From Allobosea sp. TND4EK4 (GTDB lineage Bacteria; Pseudomonadota; Alphaproteobacteria; Rhizobiales; Beijerinckiaceae), in assembly GCF_900156025.1 (NCBI RefSeq), contig NZ_FTMO01000003.1, forward strand, positions 62,001 to 126,000: a stretch of DNA of 64,000 nt, given 5' to 3'. The notes beneath the pieces were generated by a model, which had not been told where the DNA came from, made no database searches, and worked only from the letters and a program-made list of their open reading frames with translations. Of this stretch, positions 56,233 through 64,000 are shown piece by piece. Position 1 is the stretch's first letter. Every line of letters starts with the position of its first letter. The position numbers and the translations under genes were made by a program.

Positions 56233-58629
56233 ATGTCCGGAGACCATGCCGAAGCCCTGGCGACACGATCGCCGGCTCTGACGCCGGCCACGCTTGACCT
56301 GATGGATGGGTGGTGGCGCGCCGCCAACTACCTCTCCGTCGCGCAGATCTATCTGCTCGACAACCCGCTGCTGCGCGAACCGCTCAGGATCGAGCACGTC
56401 AAGCCGCGCCTGCTCGGCCATTGGGGCACGACTCCGGGGTTGAACTTCATCTATCTCCACCTCAACCGCGTCATCAGGGCGCGGGATGTCGACGTCCTCT
56501 ACATTGCCGGCCCCGGCCATGGCGCGCCGGGCGTGGTCGCGAGCACCTATCTCGAAGGCACCTATAGCGAGATCTATCCCGACATCTCGCAGGATGATGA
56601 GGGGCTGCGGCGCTTCGTGCGGCAGTTCTCGTTTCCCGGCGGCATTCCCAGCCATGCCGCGCCCGAGACCCCCGGCTCGATCCATGAGGGGGGCGAACTC
56701 GGCTACGCGCTGGCGCATGCCTTTGGGGCGGTGCTCGACAATCCCGATCTGATCGCGGCTTGCGTCATCGGCGACGGCGAGGCCGAAACCGGGCCGCTCG
56801 CGGCGTCCTGGCATTCCAACAAGTTCCTCAACCCGGCCACGGACGGCGCCGTCCTGCCGATCCTCCACCTCAACGGCTACAAGATCGCCAACCCGACCGT
56901 GCTGTCGCGCATTCCCGCCGACGAACTCGCGGCGCTGCTGCGCGGCTATGGCTACGCCCCGCTCTTCGTCGAGGGCGACGAGCCCGAGGCGATGCATCAG
57001 GCGATGGCGGCCGCCCTCGACGAGGCCTTCGCCGGGATCGCGGCGATTCAGAAGGCGGCGCGCGAGGACGGCGCCACCCTGCGGCCGCGCTGGCCGATGA
57101 TCGTGCTGCGCAGCCCGAAGGGCTGGACCGGGCCCAAGACCGTCGACGGGCTGAAGAGCGAGGGCTTCTGGCGCTCGCATCAGGTGCCGTTCAGCGACAT
57201 GTCCAAGCCGGAACACCTGCAACTGCTCGAAGACTGGCTGCGGAGCTATCGCCCCGAGGAGCTTTTCGACGAGACCGGCCGCCTGCAGCCCGAAATCGCG
57301 AGCCTGGCTCCTTCCGGCGACAAGCGCATGAGCGCCAACCGGCACGCCAATGGCGGGGCTTTGCGCAAGCCGCTGCGGATGCCGGACTTCACGGCCCATG
57401 CCGTGCCCGTCTCGCAGCCCGGCGAGAACACGGCCGCGGCGACGCTGGTGATGGGCGGGTTCCTGCGCGACGTCATGAAAGCCAACGAGGCCAGCGCCAA
57501 CTTCCGGGTCTTCGGCCCCGACGAGACGGCCTCGAACCGCCTGCAGGCGCTGTTCGAGGTGACGGGCAGGGCCTGGAACGCCGAAACGCTTCCAGAAGAT
57601 ACGAATCTGGCCCTGGACGGCCGCGTCATGGAGGTCCTGAGCGAGCATCTCTGCCAGGGCTGGCTCGAAGGCTATCTCCTGACCGGGCGGCACGGCCTGT
57701 TCTCCTGCTACGAGGCCTTCATCCACATCGTCGATTCGATGTTCAACCAGCATGCGAAATGGCTGAAGACGGCCAAGGAGGTGCCGTGGCGCCGGCCGAT
57801 CGCCTCGCTGAACTACCTTCTGACCTCCCATGTCTGGCAGCAGGACCATAACGGCTTCAGCCATCAGGACCCCGGCTTCATCGACCATGTCGTCAACAAG
57901 AAGGCGGATATCGTGCGGGTCTATCTCCCGCCCGACGCCAACACCCTGCTCCACGTCACCGACCATTGCCTGAGGAGCTGGGACCGGATCAACGTCATCG
58001 TCGCCGGCAAGGCGCCGGCGCCGCAATGGCTCGACATGGATGCGGCGATCAAGCACTGCAGCCAGGGCATCGGCATTTGGGAATGGGCGAGCAATGACCG
58101 TGGCGGCGAGCCGGACGTCGTCATGGCCTGCGCCGGCGATGTGCCGACCCTGGAAACCCTCGCGGCCGTCACCTTGCTGCGCGAGCATCTTCCCGATCTG
58201 AAAGTGCGCGTCGTCAACGTCGTCGACCTGATGACGCTACAGCCGCGATCGCAGCATCCGCACGGCCTCGCCGACGCCGATTTCGACGCGCTCTTCACCA
58301 CCGACAAGCCAGTGATCTTCGCCTATCACGGCTATCCCTGGCTGATCCACCGCCTCGCCTACAAGCGAGCCAACCATGCCAACATGCATGTGCGCGGCTA
58401 CGAAGAGGAGGGCTCGACGACGACGACCTTCGACATGGTCGTGCGCAACCGGCTGGATCGCTTCCACCTCGTCGCCGACGTCATCGACCGCGTGCCGACG
58501 CTCGGCGCGGCCGCCGTCTACGTCAAGCAGGAGATCCGCGACAAGCTGATCGAGCATGGGCGCTATATCCGCGAGCACGGCGTCGACATGCCCGAGGTGC
58601 GGGAATGGCGCTGGGCGGAGCGTGCCTAA
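56233..58629 (+). CDS. xfp: Phosphoketolase (xylulose-5-phosphate/fructose-6-phosphate)
   Basis: Thiamine-diphosphate enzyme that cleaves xylulose-5-P (and often fructose-6-P) with phosphate into acetyl phosphate plus glyceraldehyde-3-P or erythrose-4-P. The 798-residue length is standard. Seen motifs include [25 protein letters not shown], the ThDP motif [31 protein letters not shown] equivalent ([17 protein letters not shown]) and [13 protein letters not shown]. It lies 78 bp after fabI and feeds the Pta/AckA enzymes. Confidence 0.97.
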   Translation: MSGDHAEALATRSPALTPATLDLMDGWWRAANYLSVAQIYLLDNPLLREPLRIEHVKPRLLGHWGTTPGLNFIYLHLNRVIRARDVDVLYIAGPGHGAPGVVASTYLEGTYSEIYPDISQDDEGLRRFVRQFSFPGGIPSHAAPETPGSIHEGGELGYALAHAFGAVLDNPDLIAACVIGDGEAETGPLAASWHSNKFLNPATDGAVLPILHLNGYKIANPTVLSRIPADELAALLRGYGYAPLFVEGDEPEAMHQAMAAALDEAFAGIAAIQKAAREDGATLRPRWPMIVLRSPKGWTGPKTVDGLKSEGFWRSHQVPFSDMSKPEHLQLLEDWLRSYRPEELFDETGRLQPEIASLAPSGDKRMSANRHANGGALRKPLRMPDFTAHAVPVSQPGENTAAATLVMGGFLRDVMKANEASANFRVFGPDETASNRLQALFEVTGRAWNAETLPEDTNLALDGRVMEVLSEHLCQGWLEGYLLTGRHGLFSCYEAFIHIVDSMFNQHAKWLKTAKEVPWRRPIASLNYLLTSHVWQQDHNGFSHQDPGFIDHVVNKKADIVRVYLPPDANTLLHVTDHCLRSWDRINVIVAGKAPAPQWLDMDAAIKHCSQGIGIWEWASNDRGGEPDVVMACAGDVPTLETLAAVTLLREHLPDLKVRVVNVVDLMTLQPRSQHPHGLADADFDALFTTDKPVIFAYHGYPWLIHRLAYKRANHANMHVRGYEEEGSTTTTFDMVVRNRLDRFHLVADVIDRVPTLGAAAVYVKQEIRDKLIEHGRYIREHGVDMPEVREWRWAERA

Positions 58630-58714
58630 GCGCTCGTCCGGGTCACTCCCCGCAAGCGAAACCGAGGAACGTCGTTGCGTTGAACGAAGCGGCCGGGTTA
58701 AGGGGTCTGCATCG

Positions 58715-58757
58715 ATCGGACCCGGTGAGAATCCGGGTGGCTCTTCCGGCCGCCGAT
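58715..58757 (+). promoter_or_regulatory. Structured leader upstream of the SulP gene (three-way fold)
   Basis: Closing stem ATCGG/CCGAT (58715-58719 with 58753-58757) holds hairpins ACCCGG/CCGGGT (58720-58738, loop TGAGAAT) and GGC/GCC (58739-58751, loop TCTTCCG). It lies about 110 nt before the SulP start in a 234-bp gap. A candidate cis-regulatory RNA called sul1 has been reported upstream of SulP-type genes in Alphaproteobacteria, as I recall. Whether this is a member is untested. Confidence 0.35.
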
Positions 58758-58863
58758 CCGCCGGACAACGCAATGCACGGTAGCTTTTCACGGTCCGTAT
58801 AAGGGCCTGCGCCGTTCTGCGAGCTCTGCCGACTGAGCAGGGCGAATGGAAGCCTGAACACAC

Positions 58864-60345
58864 ATGGACCTGGTACATTTGCGGAGCGAATGGGCTCCGA
58901 ACGTCACGCGCGAACTTCTTGCCGGCACCGTCGTCGCGCTGGCACTCATTCCCGAAGCCATCGCCTTTTCCATCATCGCCGGCGTCGATCCAAAAGTCGG
59001 CCTCTACGCATCTTTCTGCATCGCGGTTGTCAGCGCCTTCGCCGGCGGGCGCCCAGCCATGATCTCCGCCGCGACCGGCGCGATGGCCCTGGTGATGACC
59101 ACCCTGGTCAAAGAGCATGGCGTCGGATATCTCTTCGCCGCGACCATCCTGACCGGCATCTTCCAGATCGTGGCCAGCCTCCTGAAGCTTGGCGACCTAA
59201 TGCGCTTCGTTTCGCGTTCGGTGGTGACCGGGTTCGTCAACGCATTGGCCATCCTCATCTTCATGGCCCAGATGCCGGAACTGATCGGGATGGGAACCAC
59301 GGTCTATGTCATGACCGCCATCGGCCTCGGAATCATCTACGGTCTGCCGTATCTGACCAAGGCGGTGCCTTCGCCGCTGATCACGATCATCCTGCTGACC
59401 GCAGCGTCGATGTATTTCGGTTTCGGCGTTCGCACGGTCGGCGACATGGGCGCGCTGCCAAGCGAGTTGCCCTGGTTCGCCCTGCCGCAGGTCCCGTTCA
59501 CGCTGGCGACGCTGAAGATCATCCTGCCCTACGCTCTGACGCTGACCATGGTCGGCCTGCTGGAGAGCCTGATGACGGCGGCCATCGTGGACGAGATGAC
59601 GGACACGACGTCCGACAAGAATCGGGAATGCGCCGGCCAGGGCCTCTCGAACATCACCGCTGGCTTCTTTGGCGGCATGGCCGGCTGTGCCATGATCGGC
59701 CAATCCGTTATTAACGTGTCCTCGGGAGCGCGCGGCAGGCTCTCGACGCTCTGGGCTGGGGCGTTCCTGCTCTTCCTGATCGTCGTGCTCGGTCCCTACG
59801 TGGCGCAGATCCCCATGGCCGCCTTGGTCGCGGTGATGATCATGGTCTCGATCAACACGTTCCAATGGCGGTCGATCAAGACGCTTGTCACCCACCCGCG
59901 CAGTTCCAGCATCGTGATGCTGGGCACCGTCATCGTCGTCGTGTGGACGCATGACCTCGCCAAGGGCGTCCTTTTGGGCGTGATCCTCAGCGGGCTTTTC
60001 TTCGCTCACAAGGTCACTCAGTTCTTCGGGATGACATCGACCCGCGACGAGCAGACCGCGGTCCGTACCTATCGCGTATCGGGCCAGATTTTCTTCGCGA
60101 CCGCCGAGGCATTTCACTCGGCCTTCGATTTCCGCGAGGAGGATCTGAAGGGCGTGCTGATCGATCTGACCGCTTCGCACTTCTGGGACATCACCAGCAT
60201 CAACGCGCTGGATCGCGTCGTGCTCAAGTTCAGGCATCACGAAATCCCGGTCGAGATCATCGGCATCAACGAGGCCACCGCGACGATGATCGAAAAGCTT
60301 GCGATGCACGACAAGCCGGGCGCAGTGCTTTCGTCGGGTCACTGA
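58864..60345 (+). CDS. SulP family anion transporter with STAS domain
   Basis: A 493-residue inner-membrane transporter of the SLC26/SulP family. Residues 1-395 hold the multi-helix transport domain: [34 protein letters not shown] is the SulP signature, with further [30 protein letters not shown]-terminal STAS domain (about 400-480: [20 protein letters not shown]) follows. The substrate could be sulfate, bicarbonate or a dicarboxylate; no sulfur-assimilation genes are adjacent. Confidence 0.92.
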   Translation: MDLVHLRSEWAPNVTRELLAGTVVALALIPEAIAFSIIAGVDPKVGLYASFCIAVVSAFAGGRPAMISAATGAMALVMTTLVKEHGVGYLFAATILTGIFQIVASLLKLGDLMRFVSRSVVTGFVNALAILIFMAQMPELIGMGTTVYVMTAIGLGIIYGLPYLTKAVPSPLITIILLTAASMYFGFGVRTVGDMGALPSELPWFALPQVPFTLATLKIILPYALTLTMVGLLESLMTAAIVDEMTDTTSDKNRECAGQGLSNITAGFFGGMAGCAMIGQSVINVSSGARGRLSTLWAGAFLLFLIVVLGPYVAQIPMAALVAVMIMVSINTFQWRSIKTLVTHPRSSSIVMLGTVIVVVWTHDLAKGVLLGVILSGLFFAHKVTQFFGMTSTRDEQTAVRTYRVSGQIFFATAEAFHSAFDFREEDLKGVLIDLTASHFWDITSINALDRVVLKFRHHEIPVEIIGINEATATMIEKLAMHDKPGAVLSSGH

Positions 60346-60355
60346 TAGTCTGGTG

Positions 60356-60569
60356 TCACCCGCTCCCGAAATCATGGTCCCCGCCGCATACGCCGCTGCG
60401 GGTGTCGTAGATCGTCTCCAGGGTTGCCGCCAGGTCGTGCGAAAAGCGAGATGAACAGGTCGATGTCGGTTCCGCTCTTTACCGCGGTGCCTTTCGCAAC
60501 TGATCCGCCGGGAGAAACATCAGCAAGGCTGTTGCCGCCTCCACGCTGCCGGAAAGCGGAAGGCGCCAA
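60356..60569 (-). pseudogene. Frameshifted remnant of a nucleotidyltransferase (pol-beta-like)
   Basis: The minus strand encodes GGSVAKGTAVKSGTDIDLF, the catalytic signature of pol-beta-like nucleotidyltransferases (GSxAKGT..DxD), then ISL. An extra A/T in the run at 60442-60445 breaks the frame. The next frame continues SHDLAATLETIYDT, as expected for the family, before divergent sequence and a stop near 60356. The N-terminal part is short or lost and the rest of the domain is missing. It lies between SulP and the hydroxyacid oxidase gene. Confidence 0.55.
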
Positions 60570-60639
60570 GCTCGGGAAAGGGCCAAATTTCTGGTATTGT
60601 CAGTCAGGTCAGCAACGCAGGCTCTCCCAGCCTCGCAGA

Positions 60640-61797
60640 TCAACATACGGTTTCGGGTAGCCGCGACAATTCCGGTGTGCCGAGGAACCCCATTGTGGTC
60701 CGCAGTTCCGATGACAGAAGCTCGATCACCCGGGAGGCTCCCTGACTGCCACCCATCGCAAGGCCGAACAGAGGTGCGCGGCCGATCATGACGCCGTTCG
60801 CGCCCAAGGCCAGAAACCGAGCGATGTCGGCCCCCCGCCGCACACCGCTGTCGGCCAGGATCTCGATGCGCTCTCCCACCGCCTCCGCGATCGCCGACAG
60901 AACCTTTGCGGGACCTATCGCGCAGTCCAGATTGCGGGCACCGTGATTGGATACGACGATGGCATCGCAGCCATGCTCGACTGCAGCTCGCGCATCATCG
61001 ACGCGCAAAATGCCCTTGAGCACGAGCTTGCCGCGCCAATATCTCCGCAACACCGCAATATCCTGCCAGGTCACGTCGCGGGCGAGCGCGACCTCGTCCG
61101 ACAATGCTTCGCGGCCGAGCCTTGAGCGGAAGGCTTCCGGATAATGCGCATAGCTCGGCACGCCGCCTGTCATCAGGGCCTTGAGCATCACGCCTGTCGC
61201 CCAGCCGGGATGCAGAGCGACGTCGAGCCCCGCCCGCCAGGACGCCTTCAGCGGAATCCCGAAGCCATTGCGGAGATTGTATTCGCGGTTGGGAGTGACG
61301 GCCGTATCGACTGTCAGCACGAGGGTCTCCGCGCCTGCCGCCCAGGCCCGGTCGAGCAGGCCGAGCATACGCTGCCGGTTCTTCCACACGTAGAGCTGGA
61401 ACCAGAGCCGCGCGCCCGATTCCGCGATTCGCTCGATCGGCGTGATCGACTGCGTCGAGACGCAGAAGGGAATGCCGGCCTTGGCCGCCGCCTTAGCCAG
61501 CCCGATCTCGCCATCATGCCAGACCAGGCCCGCGACCGCCGTCGGCGCGATGACGAGCGGCAGCGTCTGCTCATGGCCCAGGATGGTGGAGCGGGTCGAG
61601 ATATCCGATACGTCGACGAGGACCTTCGGCGCGAGCCTGACGGCATCGAGTTCTTCCCGGTTCAGCCTGATCCCAGTCTCGTCCTCGCTGCCGCGGTCGA
61701 CATAGGCAAAGAGGCCCTTCGGCAGCCGGCGAGCCGCGGCTCGACGGGCATCGGCGACATTGAGGATGTGAGAAAAGGAGGCGGACGAGGTGCTCAT
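60640..61797 (-). CDS. FMN-dependent alpha-hydroxyacid oxidase/dehydrogenase (LldD-like)
   Basis: A 385-residue TIM-barrel flavoenzyme oxidising L-2-hydroxy acids (lactate, mandelate or glycolate type). It has APTAVAGLVWHDGEIGLAKAA, LVLTVDTAVTPNREYNLRNGFG, LKGILRVDDA, the catalytic His in VSNHGARNLD (usual form SNHGGRQLD) and the FMN phosphate site ILADSGVRRGADIARFLALGANGVMIGRA. Last gene of a three-gene operon; its start overlaps the upstream gene's stop by 4 nt. Confidence 0.92.
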   Translation of the reverse strand: MSTSSASFSHILNVADARRAAARRLPKGLFAYVDRGSEDETGIRLNREELDAVRLAPKVLVDVSDISTRSTILGHEQTLPLVIAPTAVAGLVWHDGEIGLAKAAAKAGIPFCVSTQSITPIERIAESGARLWFQLYVWKNRQRMLGLLDRAWAAGAETLVLTVDTAVTPNREYNLRNGFGIPLKASWRAGLDVALHPGWATGVMLKALMTGGVPSYAHYPEAFRSRLGREALSDEVALARDVTWQDIAVLRRYWRGKLVLKGILRVDDARAAVEHGCDAIVVSNHGARNLDCAIGPAKVLSAIAEAVGERIEILADSGVRRGADIARFLALGANGVMIGRAPLFGLAMGGSQGASRVIELLSSELRTTMGFLGTPELSRLPETVC

Positions 61798-62762
61798 CGC
61801 GGCAGAGAGATCCCGATTCCGCGCTCGGTCGCGCGGGTGACGACCAGATGGGCCAGGGCCAGATCCGCCAAGGCAAAGCCCCGGAAGCAGAAGAAGGAGC
61901 GACCTGCCGGGGCTGTCGAATGAGGGGTACCTGCCAGAGCAACGAGATCATGCCCGAAGGCGACCGAATCGACCGGATTGCCGTCGACATCGTAAGGGGC
62001 CTTCGACTGTTCGAGACTGTCCGTCGCCAGCACATCGAAGGCGGGCAGGCTCTCGGGTATCCAGCTGCGCCCGATATCGACCGCGCTGGCGAACGCCGTC
62101 GCCTTCATTCTGCGGGCGTCGAGAAAGGGCTTCAGCCCCGGCGCACCCGGCACCATCGAGATGACGATGTCGCTGCGCGCCAGCAGGTCGTCGACATCGC
62201 TCGCGATCTCAGCCGAAAGCCCGCTTGTCCGCGCCACCTGGGCAAGCTTCTCGGCCGAGGAGCGGCTGCGGCTGAACGCCAGCGCGGTCTTGAGACCGGG
62301 ATACAGCGCGTTGAAGGCTGCGAGATGCGCTTGGGCCTGCAGGCCGCATCCCACAAAGCCGATGGTCCGTGGCGCGGCCGGCGCCAGCCTCGCGGCCGCG
62401 GCGGCAGAGAGCGCGGCGGTGCGGATCAGCGTGATCTCGTCGCCGTCGAGCACCGCGAGCGGGGCGCCGCTTTCGTAATCGCTGACGCAGATCAGCGCAT
62501 TGATCCCAGGCACCGGGCTGTTCGGCCCGACCGGCGCCATTGAGACCCATTTCAGCGTAGCAATGCCGCTTGGCTGGGAGGCCGCTGTCATCGCTTGGAA
62601 GCCATGGCCGGGGCCGAGCCCGAGCGCGCTCTTGGGCAGGCTGCGGTTCAGGCCTGCCGCATGATCCCGGAACGCTGCGAGGACCGCTTCGCGCGCCTCG
62701 CCTGGATCGATGCCGAGGCCCTTCACATCATTGCGGGAGAGGTAGAGCAACCGCTCGCTCAT
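61794..62762 (-). CDS. Ornithine cyclodeaminase / mu-crystallin family protein
   Basis: A 322-residue NAD(P)-binding protein of the OCD/mu-crystallin family. The substrate half is followed by the Rossmann motif GFVGCGLQAQAHLAAF (about 135-150), DGDEITLIRTAALSAAAA before it, and SMVPGAPGLKPFL after. Members include ornithine cyclodeaminase, alanine dehydrogenase, ketimine reductase and opine-type enzymes. The neighbouring FAD amino-acid oxidase makes a ketimine/imino-acid reductase role plausible. Start and stop overlap neighbours. Confidence 0.9.
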   Translation of the reverse strand: MSERLLYLSRNDVKGLGIDPGEAREAVLAAFRDHAAGLNRSLPKSALGLGPGHGFQAMTAASQPSGIATLKWVSMAPVGPNSPVPGINALICVSDYESGAPLAVLDGDEITLIRTAALSAAAAARLAPAAPRTIGFVGCGLQAQAHLAAFNALYPGLKTALAFSRSRSSAEKLAQVARTSGLSAEIASDVDDLLARSDIVISMVPGAPGLKPFLDARRMKATAFASAVDIGRSWIPESLPAFDVLATDSLEQSKAPYDVDGNPVDSVAFGHDLVALAGTPHSTAPAGRSFFCFRGFALADLALAHLVVTRATERGIGISLPR

Positions 62763-64000
62763 CAGGCGAATCTCCGTGCTGAATAGGGGGCGGGGTCGAA
62801 GAGCGGTGCGCCTCCGTCGATCATCGCCGCAACGAGCCTAGCGGTTGCTGGCGCCTGCGTCAGGCCCGTATGGGCATGTCCAAATGCGTGGACGATGTCA
62901 GCGCATCCTGAGGCAGGCCCGACGCAGGGCAGACCGTCCGGCGTCGAGGGACGATTACCCATCCAGCGGTCGTGTGCGGCGGCATCGAAACGCGATGCAT
63001 GAGCGGGAAACATCTTCCGGGCATAGCTCAGCAGGATGGCGGCGCGTCGCCAATCCGGCGGCGCGTCCGGGGCTGCGAGCTCGACCTGCCCGGCGAGCCG
63101 CAAGCCTTGCGGCGTCGAGACCACGCCCATTTGGCCATCAGACGGCATCAGTCCGGCCGACAGCGTCAATCCCGGCTCGGGAATGACGATATGGTAGCCG
63201 CGCTCGGAGATCAGCGGCACCCGGTCTCCCGCCTGGCGGGCCAGTGCGGTCGAGCCGATGCCGGCAGCCAAAACGGCTCGCTCGCAGTTCAACGGACCGT
63301 TGCTGGTCACGACAGAGCGAAGCCTGCCGTTCTCGATCGCGAAGCCCGTCGCTTTCGCAGCGATCAGCTGACCACCGCGCGCGACCAGCAATCGCGCGAG
63401 CGCGGCGCAATAAGCCCCCGGGTCGGCGATCTGCCCGGCTTCGTTGAGCCTCGCGCCGAAGCGATAGGCTGGGGACAGCTCCGGCAGCAGGCCGCGCAGC
63501 TCCGTTTCCCCGATTTCGGTGAAACGCACGCCGAGCTCGCGCCGAATCGTCCAGATCCGGTGCTCGGCGGCAAAGCCGCTGCGGTCCGGATAGACATAGA
63601 TCAGTCCGCGCTGCTGGATCAGATGGCCAACGCCAGCCTCCTCGGCATAACGCTGGTGCGCGGTGACGGTGTCCCTGCAGAGCGGGTAGCGCTGCTTGGC
63701 GCAACGCTCGATAAGTCCCCAGCTCTTGCCGGCCGCCACGAAGCGGGCGAGCCAGCCCGCATGGCTGGCCAGATCGCGCCAGCGGACCGTAAACGGACCA
63801 GCCGGATCCAGCAGGAAGCCCGGCACCTTGCGCCACAGCCCCGGCAGCGAAATCGGGGCGATGGCGCCGGGGTTGAGCCAGCTGGCATTGCCATATGAGG
63901 CCGCCTGCCGGCCGCCGGGCTCGTTCGGCTCCACCAACAGCACCTGATGACCGGCGCGCTGAATCTCCAGTGCCGCGCATAGGCCAACGATGCCGGCGCC
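62762..64000 (-). CDS. DadA-like FAD-dependent amino acid oxidoreductase (5' end cut by window)
   Basis: 413 codons are visible, open to the edge. They begin GAGIVGLCAALEIQRAGH, the end of the GxGxxG FAD motif, so only a few N-terminal residues are missing. It continues EPNEPGGRQAASYGNASWLNPGAIAPI, typical of DadA/D-amino-acid dehydrogenases, and ends PVTRASGCADIVHAFGHAHTGL-like flavin-binding sequence (GCADIVHAFGHAHTGLTQAP). Likely oxidises a D-amino or secondary amino acid. Its stop overlaps the OCD start (TGATG). Confidence 0.9.
   Translation of the reverse strand, partial: GAGIVGLCAALEIQRAGHQVLLVEPNEPGGRQAASYGNASWLNPGAIAPISLPGLWRKVPGFLLDPAGPFTVRWRDLASHAGWLARFVAAGKSWGLIERCAKQRYPLCRDTVTAHQRYAEEAGVGHLIQQRGLIYVYPDRSGFAAEHRIWTIRRELGVRFTEIGETELRGLLPELSPAYRFGARLNEAGQIADPGAYCAALARLLVARGGQLIAAKATGFAIENGRLRSVVTSNGPLNCERAVLAAGIGSTALARQAGDRVPLISERGYHIVIPEPGLTLSAGLMPSDGQMGVVSTPQGLRLAGQVELAAPDAPPDWRRAAILLSYARKMFPAHASRFDAAAHDRWMGNRPSTPDGLPCVGPASGCADIVHAFGHAHTGLTQAPATARLVAAMIDGGAPLFDPAPYSARRFA

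Noticed and set aside
55075..58188. Very long open frame (about 1037 codons) antisense to ackA, fabI and xfp
   Set aside because: It runs exactly opposite well-conserved genes, its product is Arg/Gly/Asp/Val-rich with no domain, and such antisense frames are expected in high-GC DNA. The same applies to 35761-38160 opposite pdhC/lpd.
58715..58745. Cobalamin-riboswitch-like string GGTGAGAATCCGG
   Set aside because: Only a fragment of the conserved core resembles it; the B12 box and the other conserved blocks are missing, and the downstream gene is an anion transporter.
58643..58861. Minus-strand 72-codon frame in the SulP leader
   Set aside because: It coincides with the folded leader, lacks a convincing ribosome binding site and has no recognisable domain.

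Overview
The window is high-GC (by eye about two thirds G+C), densely coded DNA from an alphaproteobacterium of the order Hyphomicrobiales. The gene set suggests a Bosea-like organism, but no rRNA is present and that placement is an inference. Supporting signs are a SUF operon with an Irr-type palindrome, the pdhA-pdhB(lipoyl)-pdhC-lpd order, glnB-glnA, a direct-repeat LexA box of alphaproteobacterial type before ssb, EcfG-type promoters, and a MaoC/Pta-AckA-FabI-phosphoketolase cluster. No prophage or CRISPR array is visible. Mobile DNA is limited to one decayed IS256-family fragment beside a tRNA-Ser and a broken nucleotidyltransferase.

Layout. 1-6.1 kb: peroxiredoxin (cut by the window edge), a large AsmA/DUF3971 envelope protein, tyrS, and an alpha/beta-hydrolase whose nucleophile position is Gln. 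6.2-16.3 kb: the iron-sulfur region, with an IscS/NifS-type desulfurase, sufB, sufC, sufD, a 4-oxalocrotonate-tautomerase-like gene, sufS and sufT. Then come phzF, mmcQ and a malate/lactate dehydrogenase gene, which separate sufA from the operon; sufA and sufB carry the same small hairpin in their leaders. 16.3-25.5 kb: TfoX domain, a GGDEF diguanylate cyclase with a complex folded leader, a DEAD-box helicase, a hydrolase, LysR, parE, a small EcfG-type stress gene and a glycosyltransferase. 25.7-32.2 kb: glnA and glnB, nnrD, a PRC-barrel protein with an EcfG promoter, small hypotheticals, a DUF4239 membrane protein and tRNA-Lys(UUU). 32.3-38.9 kb: an FtsB-like protein, the complete pyruvate dehydrogenase operon and a DinB protein. 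38.9-44.1 kb: cupin, ssb, free-Met-sulfoxide reductase, a ModE-type HTH protein, exbB-exbD-tonB and a small lipoprotein.

44.1-51.9 kb: a likely unannotated sRNA, an M20 amidohydrolase, then modABC-copA-cueR on the minus strand. A perfect Mo-box-like palindrome lies before modA and a 19-bp-spacer CueR promoter before copA. tRNA-Ser(UGA) follows. 52-58.6 kb: the IS remnant, then an overlapping MaoC/Pta-ackA-fabI operon and phosphoketolase. These would split sugar phosphates to acetyl phosphate and pass it to acetyl-CoA or to acetate plus ATP. 58.6-64 kb: a SulP transporter with a structured leader, the nucleotidyltransferase relic, and a tight minus-strand operon of a DadA-like FAD oxidase (cut by the edge), an ornithine-cyclodeaminase family protein and an FMN alpha-hydroxyacid oxidase.

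The most novel-looking material is RNA and regulatory: the GGDEF leader with competing folds (17670-17750), the sRNA candidate with anti-Shine-Dalgarno motifs (about 44096-44176), the repeated suf leader hairpin, and the paired operators around the metal-transport genes. All folds were drawn by eye, without energy calculation or database search.
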